Position numbers and translations under genes: made by a program
From: DALYJJ01 sp031969915
GTDB taxonomy: Bacteria; Acidobacteriota; Terriglobia; Bryobacterales; Bryobacteraceae
Length of the DNA stretch: 10,020 nt
Assembly: GCA_031969915.1 (NCBI GenBank)
Contig: DALYJJ010000192.1
Coordinates: forward strand, 1 to 10,020
Direction of reading: 5' to 3'
Part shown: positions 7,120-10,020 of the stretch, one piece after another
Layout: every line of letters starts with the position of its first letter
Position numbering within the stretch: the first letter of the stretch is position 1
Notes under the pieces: model-generated
Told to the model about the DNA's origin: nothing
Seen by the model: the letters and a program-made list of their open reading frames with translations, nothing else
The model's database searches: none

Positions 7120-7145
7120 TTCGCCGTGAGTCGGATTCCGGTAAC
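7120..7145 (-). promoter_or_regulatory. candidate ECF (SigF-type) promoter for the lipoprotein-sigma operon
   Basis: On the minus strand GTTACC (complement of 7140-7145) is followed by exactly 16 bases and then CGAA (complement of 7120-7123). The same element with the same spacing is found divergently on the plus strand. The motif I recall for Caulobacter SigF is GTAACC-N16-CGAA, one base different. The predicted transcription start (about 7112-7115) lies just before the lipoprotein ATG at 7107. If correct, the sigma factor encoded in this operon is positively autoregulated. Confidence 0.75.
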
Positions 7146-7168
7146 GCACGGCGTGAACTTTGAGGCGC

Positions 7169-7184
7169 GGTGAAAATTTTCGCC
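7169..7184. repeat. near-palindrome between the divergent -35 elements
   Basis: A 16-bp dyad centred on AAAATTTT, with GGTG on one side and CGCC on the other, has 7 of 8 complementary pairs. It is nested within GAGGCG (7162-7167) and CGCCTC (7181-7186). It is the only A/T-rich block between the two candidate promoters. It could be an UP element, an operator for a second regulator, or chance. Confidence 0.35.
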
Positions 7185-7191
7185 TCTCGCC

Positions 7192-7217
7192 GTTACCGTT
7201 TGGGGCGCGAGGGCGAA
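7192..7217 (+). promoter_or_regulatory. candidate ECF (SigF-type) promoter for the RiPP operon
   Basis: GTTACC (7192-7197), a 16-base spacer (7198-7213) and CGAA (7214-7217) match the minus-strand element exactly in both boxes and in spacing. The -35 boxes sit in 8-bp inverted arms CGGTAACG (7139-7146) and CGTTACCG (7191-7198). Transcription would begin near 7223-7226, leaving a leader of about 75 bases before the precursor ATG. The expected reader is the ECF sigma factor encoded at 2961-3584. Confidence 0.78.
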
Positions 7218-7262
7218 TCCATCTCACGTCGGGCCGGCGATTTCAAACGACGAGTGGCTGGC

Positions 7263-7282
7263 TCGAATCTTACGAGATTCGA
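7263..7282. promoter_or_regulatory. perfect inverted repeat in the leader, next to the ribosome binding site
   Basis: Arms TCGAATCT (7263-7270) and AGATTCGA (7275-7282) pair perfectly over 8 bp around the 4-base loop TACG. The repeat ends one base before the AAGGAGA ribosome binding site (7284-7290). As RNA it would form a compact hairpin that could stabilise the leader or affect ribosome access. As DNA it could be an operator downstream of the start point. Confidence 0.6.
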
Positions 7283-7283
7283 T

Positions 7284-7290
7284 AAGGAGA
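7284..7290 (+). promoter_or_regulatory. strong ribosome binding site of the precursor gene
   Basis: AAGGAGA stands eight bases before the ATG at 7299. This fixes the precursor start within a frame that is open from 7170, and it is one of the best Shine-Dalgarno matches in the window, fitting high expression of the peptide. Confidence 0.8.
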
Positions 7291-7298
7291 ACCTACTG

Positions 7299-7673
7299 AT
7301 GACTCGACGGAACTTTGGAACCCGGCTGGCGGCGGCCGTGGCCGGAATTGGCGCCGCGGCGACGGCGACTGCGGCGCTGGCGGCGGAGAAGCAGGCCAAG
7401 CATGTCTGCAAGGGCATGAACGACTGCAAGGGGCAGGGCGGCGGGCCGAAGGGCGTGGCAGGAAAAAACGCGTGTAAGGGCCAGGGCGAGTGCGCCACTG
7501 TGGCCAAGCACGACTGCAAGGGCATGAACCAGTGCAAGGGCGAGGGCGGCTGTTCGAGCGGCGACAACGGATGCGCCGGTAAGAACTCGTGCAAAGGCAA
7601 AGGCGGTTGCCAGGTGCCGCTCAAGGCGAAGAAGTCGCTGAGGCTGCGGCGCGAGAGCACCGAGTTGGCGTAG
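7299..7673 (+). CDS. secreted Cys-rich RiPP precursor, bufferin-like (MNIO substrate)
   Basis: 124-residue peptide. A signal peptide spans about residues 1-29 (basic start, Ala-rich core, ALAA before E30). The start MTRRNFG also fits a twin-arginine (Tat) motif. The mature part has ten Cys (37, 43, 59, 65, 73, 79, 85, 92, 98, 104); within clusters every gap is exactly six residues, in CKGxxx or CAGxxx steps. Two long repeats, about 34-65 and 70-104, share KHxCKGMNxCKG and AGKNxCKG. A basic tail follows (108-118). Genes for a DUF692/MNIO enzyme and a DUF2063 protein come next, so the Cys are probably modified, as in bufferins and HvfA where MNIO enzymes make thiooxazole-type rings, giving a copper- or metal-binding periplasmic peptide. 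The AGKN-x-C element recalls DUF2282 bufferins, but the overall pattern differs. Confidence 0.88.
   Translation: MTRRNFGTRLAAAVAGIGAAATATAALAAEKQAKHVCKGMNDCKGQGGGPKGVAGKNACKGQGECATVAKHDCKGMNQCKGEGGCSSGDNGCAGKNSCKGKGGCQVPLKAKKSLRLRRESTELA
7398..7610 (+). repeat. two imperfect Cys-rich repeats inside the precursor gene
   Basis: Unit 1 covers 7398-7493 (residues 34-65) and unit 2 covers 7506-7610 (residues 70-104), separated by a short linker. The DNA of the KH-x-CKGMN-x-CKG portions is nearly identical, which points to a fairly recent internal duplication. Unit 2 has six Cys. Unit 1 has four: Gly and Val stand where unit 2 has C85 and C92, and unit 1 is three residues shorter. Confidence 0.8.
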
Positions 7674-7686
7674 TGGATTCCCTCTC

Positions 7687-7716
7687 CTCGCCGGTGACTC
7701 CTCCGAACCCGGCGAG
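7687..7716 (+). terminator. hairpin after the precursor stop
   Basis: CTCGCCGG (7687-7694) and CCGGCGAG (7709-7716) form a perfect 8-bp GC-rich stem with a 14-base loop, starting 13 bases after the precursor TAG. No U-run follows, so it is more likely an mRNA 3'-end stabiliser or processing barrier than a terminator on its own. Confidence 0.5.
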
Positions 7717-7753
7717 TGTGTCCGCCGGGCGTTTCAGGTCGCCCGAGCGGGAT

Positions 7754-7801
7754 CGGCCCGCCGTGATGAGCTCTCCAAATGCCACGGCGGGCCGGACTTT
7801 T
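7754..7801 (+). terminator. hairpin attenuator/terminator between precursor and MNIO genes
   Basis: CGGCCCGCCGTG (7754-7765) and CACGGCGGGCCG (7783-7794) form a perfect 12-bp stem with a 17-base loop. GGAC and four T residues (7798-7801) follow. The T-run is short, so partial termination is the likely effect: most transcripts would end after the precursor and a minority continue into the enzyme genes. This is a common arrangement in RiPP operons where substrate must exceed enzyme. Confidence 0.6.
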
Positions 7802-7828
7802 GCTCATGGAATTGAGGTGATGCGCATC

Positions 7829-8680
7829 ATGGCGAATCGATGGGGACTAGCGGATTTGGGTTTCGGGATCGGGCTGCGGACGGTGCACTTTCCGCACATC
7901 CTGGCAGAGTGGCCGGAGTTGGATTGGTTCGAAATCCTCTCGGAAAATTTCATGGACACAGGAGGGCGGCCGGCGTATGTGCTTGACCGAGTGGCCGAGC
8001 GGTATCCGGTGGTCATGCATGGCGTGTCGATGTCGGTGGGTAGCACGGACCCGATCAACTTCGAGTACCTCAAGAAGCTGAAGGCGCTGGCCAAGCGGAC
8101 GAAGGCGCGATGGATCTCCGACCACCTCTGCTGGACCGGTGTCTCGGGCAAGAATACGCACGATCTGCTGCCGATGCCGTACACGGACGAGTCGCTGAGG
8201 CACGTGGTGGCACGCGTGAAGAAGATCATGGACTTCCTGGAACAGCCGCTCTTTCTGGAGAATCCGTCGAGCTACCTGGAGTTCACAGGCTCGACCTGGA
8301 CGGAGTGTGAGTTTCTATCGCAGGTGGCCGAGCAGAGCGGCTGCGGGATTCTGCTAGACGTGAACAACGTCTACGTGAGCGCGTTCAACCATGGCTTTGA
8401 TGCGGGCGAATATGTGGACCACATTCCGGCGGACCGGATCGCGCAGATTCACTTAGCCGGGCATACGAATAAAGGCACGCATATTCTCGATACGCATAGT
8501 GACCACGTGGTGGATGAGGTGTGGCGGCTATACCGGCGCGTCTGTCAGCGGGCGGGTGGCGTTTCGACGCTGATCGAATGGGACGAAGCGGTGCCTTCCT
8601 TTGAGACGGTGCGGGCCGAAGCATGGAAAGCGAAGGCGTACCGGGAGGGCGGCGATGCGCGCGGCAGCCAGGCAGCGTAA
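7829..8680 (+). CDS. DUF692 multinuclear non-heme iron-dependent oxidase (MNIO, BufB/HvfB-type)
   Basis: 283 residues, typical for the DUF692/MNIO family, a TIM-barrel fold that binds two or three iron ions and oxidatively remodels peptide Cys. Family blocks in order: GFGIGLR (11-17), WFEILSENFMD (33-43), VVMHGVSMSVGS (61-72), ISDHLCW (96-102), HDLLPMPYT (111-119), LFLENPSSY (141-149), GILLDVNNVYVSAFNHG (173-189), IHLAGHT (207-213), DTHSDHV (221-227), LIEWDEAVP (248-256). Likely metal ligands, inferred from these blocks, are H64, H99, E144, D177, H208, D221, H223 and E250. The start is the second of two close ATGs, with GAGGTGAT upstream; 7820 and 7766 are less likely. It presumably modifies the precursor encoded just before it, in the cytoplasm prior to export. 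The next gene overlaps its end by 26 bases. Confidence 0.93.
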   Translation: MANRWGLADLGFGIGLRTVHFPHILAEWPELDWFEILSENFMDTGGRPAYVLDRVAERYPVVMHGVSMSVGSTDPINFEYLKKLKALAKRTKARWISDHLCWTGVSGKNTHDLLPMPYTDESLRHVVARVKKIMDFLEQPLFLENPSSYLEFTGSTWTECEFLSQVAEQSGCGILLDVNNVYVSAFNHGFDAGEYVDHIPADRIAQIHLAGHTNKGTHILDTHSDHVVDEVWRLYRRVCQRAGGVSTLIEWDEAVPSFETVRAEAWKAKAYREGGDARGSQAA

Positions 8681-9512
8681 TGGGATTGGGGCTCCGGAGT
8701 TGGGCAGGATGCAGCGCTGGATGCAGGCCTGCATCATGGCCGAAGGGCCGGTGGAGCAGGCAATTGAAACGCCGGCGGCGGTATTGGAATTTCCCGTGAG
8801 CAGGGCGCCAGGACTCATCCGCGCTTCCCGGACCCTGGCGCCCCTTGAGCGGCTCGACATCTACCGGGGCATGTATGAACTGCGGCTGGTGGAGGCGTTG
8901 AAGGTCGACTATCCGGGGCTGCGCAAGCTGTGGGGCGAGGAGACTTTCGAAGAATTGGCGCGGCTCTATGTTGCAGAGCATCCGTCGAAGAGCTATACGC
9001 TGAACCGGCTGGGCGACCGCTTGCCGGAATTCGTGCCGCGGGTGGAGGGCTTGCCGAAGGCGCGTTTCGCGTGGGACCTGGCGCGGTTGGAGCTGGCCGA
9101 GACGCTGGTGTTTGATGAGGAGGAGTCGCCCGTGGCCGAGGCGGGTGCGATTGCAGGCATTACGGAGGAACAGTGGGGGCGTCTGCGGTTCCACCCGGCG
9201 CGGGCGATGCGGATGCTACGGCTGCACTATCCGGCGCATGAGTATATGCAGGCGGTGCGGCGAGACGAGACCCCAGTTGTACCGCGTCCGCGGAGAACGA
9301 ACCTCATCGTCTACCGGCGGGATTTTGCGCTGCTTCATCTACCGGTGGCGGCGCCGGGCTATGCGCTATTTGAGGCACTGGCACAGGGTTGCACGCTGGC
9401 CGAAGGCATGGAGTCGATGCAGGCCGCGGGTGCCGGATCGGCCAAACAGGTTTTTGACTACTTCCGTGTGTGGTTTGGAGAAAGGCTATTTGCGCGTGTT
9501 GAGATTCAGTGA
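8655..9512 (+). CDS. DUF2063 family RiPP partner protein (BufC/HvfC-type)
   Basis: 285 residues. The N-terminal DUF2063 domain shows LGRMQRWMQACIM (16-28), RLDIYRGMYELRLVEALKVDYP (66-87), then GEETFEELARLYVAEHP (94-110) and TLNRLGDRLPEF (115-126), the usual conserved order. A second, more variable domain follows to the C-terminus. Older annotations call this family 'putative DNA-binding', but DUF2063 proteins next to DUF692 enzymes act as partners that bind the precursor leader and the MNIO enzyme. The ATG at 8655 is chosen because GGGAGG stands six bases in front. The gene starts inside the end of the MNIO gene (26-base overlap), so the two are coupled and probably form a complex. Confidence 0.9.
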   Translation: MRAAARQRNGIGAPELGRMQRWMQACIMAEGPVEQAIETPAAVLEFPVSRAPGLIRASRTLAPLERLDIYRGMYELRLVEALKVDYPGLRKLWGEETFEELARLYVAEHPSKSYTLNRLGDRLPEFVPRVEGLPKARFAWDLARLELAETLVFDEEESPVAEAGAIAGITEEQWGRLRFHPARAMRMLRLHYPAHEYMQAVRRDETPVVPRPRRTNLIVYRRDFALLHLPVAAPGYALFEALAQGCTLAEGMESMQAAGAGSAKQVFDYFRVWFGERLFARVEIQ

Positions 9513-10020
9513 GTCGGTGTTTGTGTTGGGCGTTCTTCTCGTCCCAGGTGGGGCTTGGGCCCAGACGGCTGGCGCCGCGTTGACGGGCCGCGTGGAAGAT
9601 GCGCAGGGCAGGCCGGTGCGCGATGTGAAGGTGGAGGCGCTGCGTGTGGAGGCGGGGACCAGCTTCAGCGCGATGACGAACGAGAGCGGCACATACCGAA
9701 TCGCTCCGTTGCCCGTGGGGCGGTATGTGGTGCGCTTTGCACTGCAGGGATTCCAGAGCGTGGAAGTGCGGGAGGTCGAGCTGCATGTCGGGCAGGATCG
9801 GCGGTTGGATGCGCGGCTGGCGGTGGCGGACCGGCGGGAGACGTTGACTGTGACTGCGCCAGCGAGCGCGCTGGACACGCAGGCGTCGGCGTCCTCGCGA
9901 ACGGTATCGGAGGAGGAGGTTCAGAATCTGCCCTTGAATGGGCGGCAGTTGCAAAACCTGGTGTTACTCGCCCCGGGAATTGCGGCGGGTTGGAACTGGT
10001 CGACCGCGGCCAACCGGTAC
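9490..10020 (+). CDS. TonB-dependent receptor with carboxypeptidase-regulatory-like domain (5' part)
   Basis: The frame is open to the window edge (177 codons seen); relatives are usually about 1000 residues or more. A signal peptide ends at A22-W-A24, just before Q25. Residues about 31-108 form a CarboxypepD_reg-like beta-sandwich (LTGRVEDAQGRPVRDV, then TNESGTYRIAPLPVGRY). Then comes the start of the TonB plug (VSEEEVQNLPLNGRQLQNL, near 120-138), the signature of the large acidobacterial Oar-like receptor family. The start is uncertain: TTG at 9490 has GGAGAAAGG five bases in front, and GTG at 9496 is the alternative. Both overlap the DUF2063 gene, by 23 or 17 bases, so the receptor is co-translated with the RiPP operon. 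A role in uptake of a metal complex or of the finished peptide is inferred only from position. Confidence 0.88.
   Translation, partial: MRVLRFSESVFVLGVLLVPGGAWAQTAGAALTGRVEDAQGRPVRDVKVEALRVEAGTSFSAMTNESGTYRIAPLPVGRYVVRFALQGFQSVEVREVELHVGQDRRLDARLAVADRRETLTVTAPASALDTQASASSRTVSEEEVQNLPLNGRQLQNLVLLAPGIAAGWNWSTAANRY

Noticed and set aside
7170..7298. N-terminal extension of the precursor from an ATG at 7170
   Set aside because: The extension would cover the candidate promoter and leader hairpin, lacks a ribosome binding site, and would bury the signal peptide; AAGGAGA eight bases before 7299 fixes the start.
7299..9512. Methanobactin biosynthesis cluster
   Set aside because: The enzyme family is shared, but the precursor is long, has a signal peptide and many Cys repeats, and the partner is a full DUF2063 protein; this fits bufferin/HvfA-type systems better.
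1..10020. tRNA, rRNA, CRISPR, insertion sequence or integrase
   Set aside because: No cloverleaf-like sequence, regular spaced repeats, transposase or recombinase motifs were recognised on either strand.

Overview
The window (about 65% GC by eye, densely packed) looks like an Acidobacteriota chromosome, most likely Bryobacterales/Solibacter-like. This is inferred mainly from the TonB receptor starting at the right edge: a carboxypeptidase-regulatory-like domain followed by a plug with the NLPLNGRQLQNL signature that is expanded in that phylum. No tRNA, rRNA, CRISPR array, insertion sequence or integrase was seen.

Left part (1-2110, all minus strand): a TetR/AcrR repressor, then a carboxymuconolactone-decarboxylase/AhpD-like protein and an alpha/beta hydrolase. 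A perfect 22-bp palindrome between the repressor and the other two genes is a strong candidate operator. This looks like a small, inducible stress or detoxification operon.

Centre (2185-7107, all minus strand, closely spaced): in transcription order a lipoprotein, an FAD/NAD(P) oxidoreductase, a membrane polyferredoxin (NapH/NosR-like), an ECF sigma factor, and an anti-sigma factor that joins a zinc-finger-like N-terminus to an NrsF (DUF1109)-like membrane domain.

Right part (7299-10020, plus strand, divergent from the centre): a secreted Cys-rich precursor peptide, a DUF692/MNIO multinuclear iron oxidase, a DUF2063 (BufC/HvfC-type) partner, and a TonB-dependent receptor that runs off the window. 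This is a bufferin-like RiPP cluster of the type linked to copper, gold and heavy-metal stress. The precursor does not look like a standard DUF2282 peptide: its Cys lie in six-residue CKGxxx steps, organised in two long repeats.

The key observation is in the 191-bp divergent intergenic region (7108-7298). The same bipartite element, GTTACC-N16-CGAA, occurs once on each strand with identical spacing, pointing outward at the two operons. It differs by one base from the motif I recall for Caulobacter SigF (GTAACC-N16-CGAA), an ECF factor controlled by NrsF that drives a bufferin operon. The window also encodes a sigma factor with an NrsF-like anti-sigma. The simplest model is one regulon: the sigma factor activates its own operon (lipoprotein, flavoprotein, polyferredoxin, sigma, anti-sigma) and the opposing RiPP operon with its receptor. 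The combination of a redox module, a hexad-repeat MNIO peptide and a TonB receptor under one sigma/anti-sigma pair is the candidate new system.
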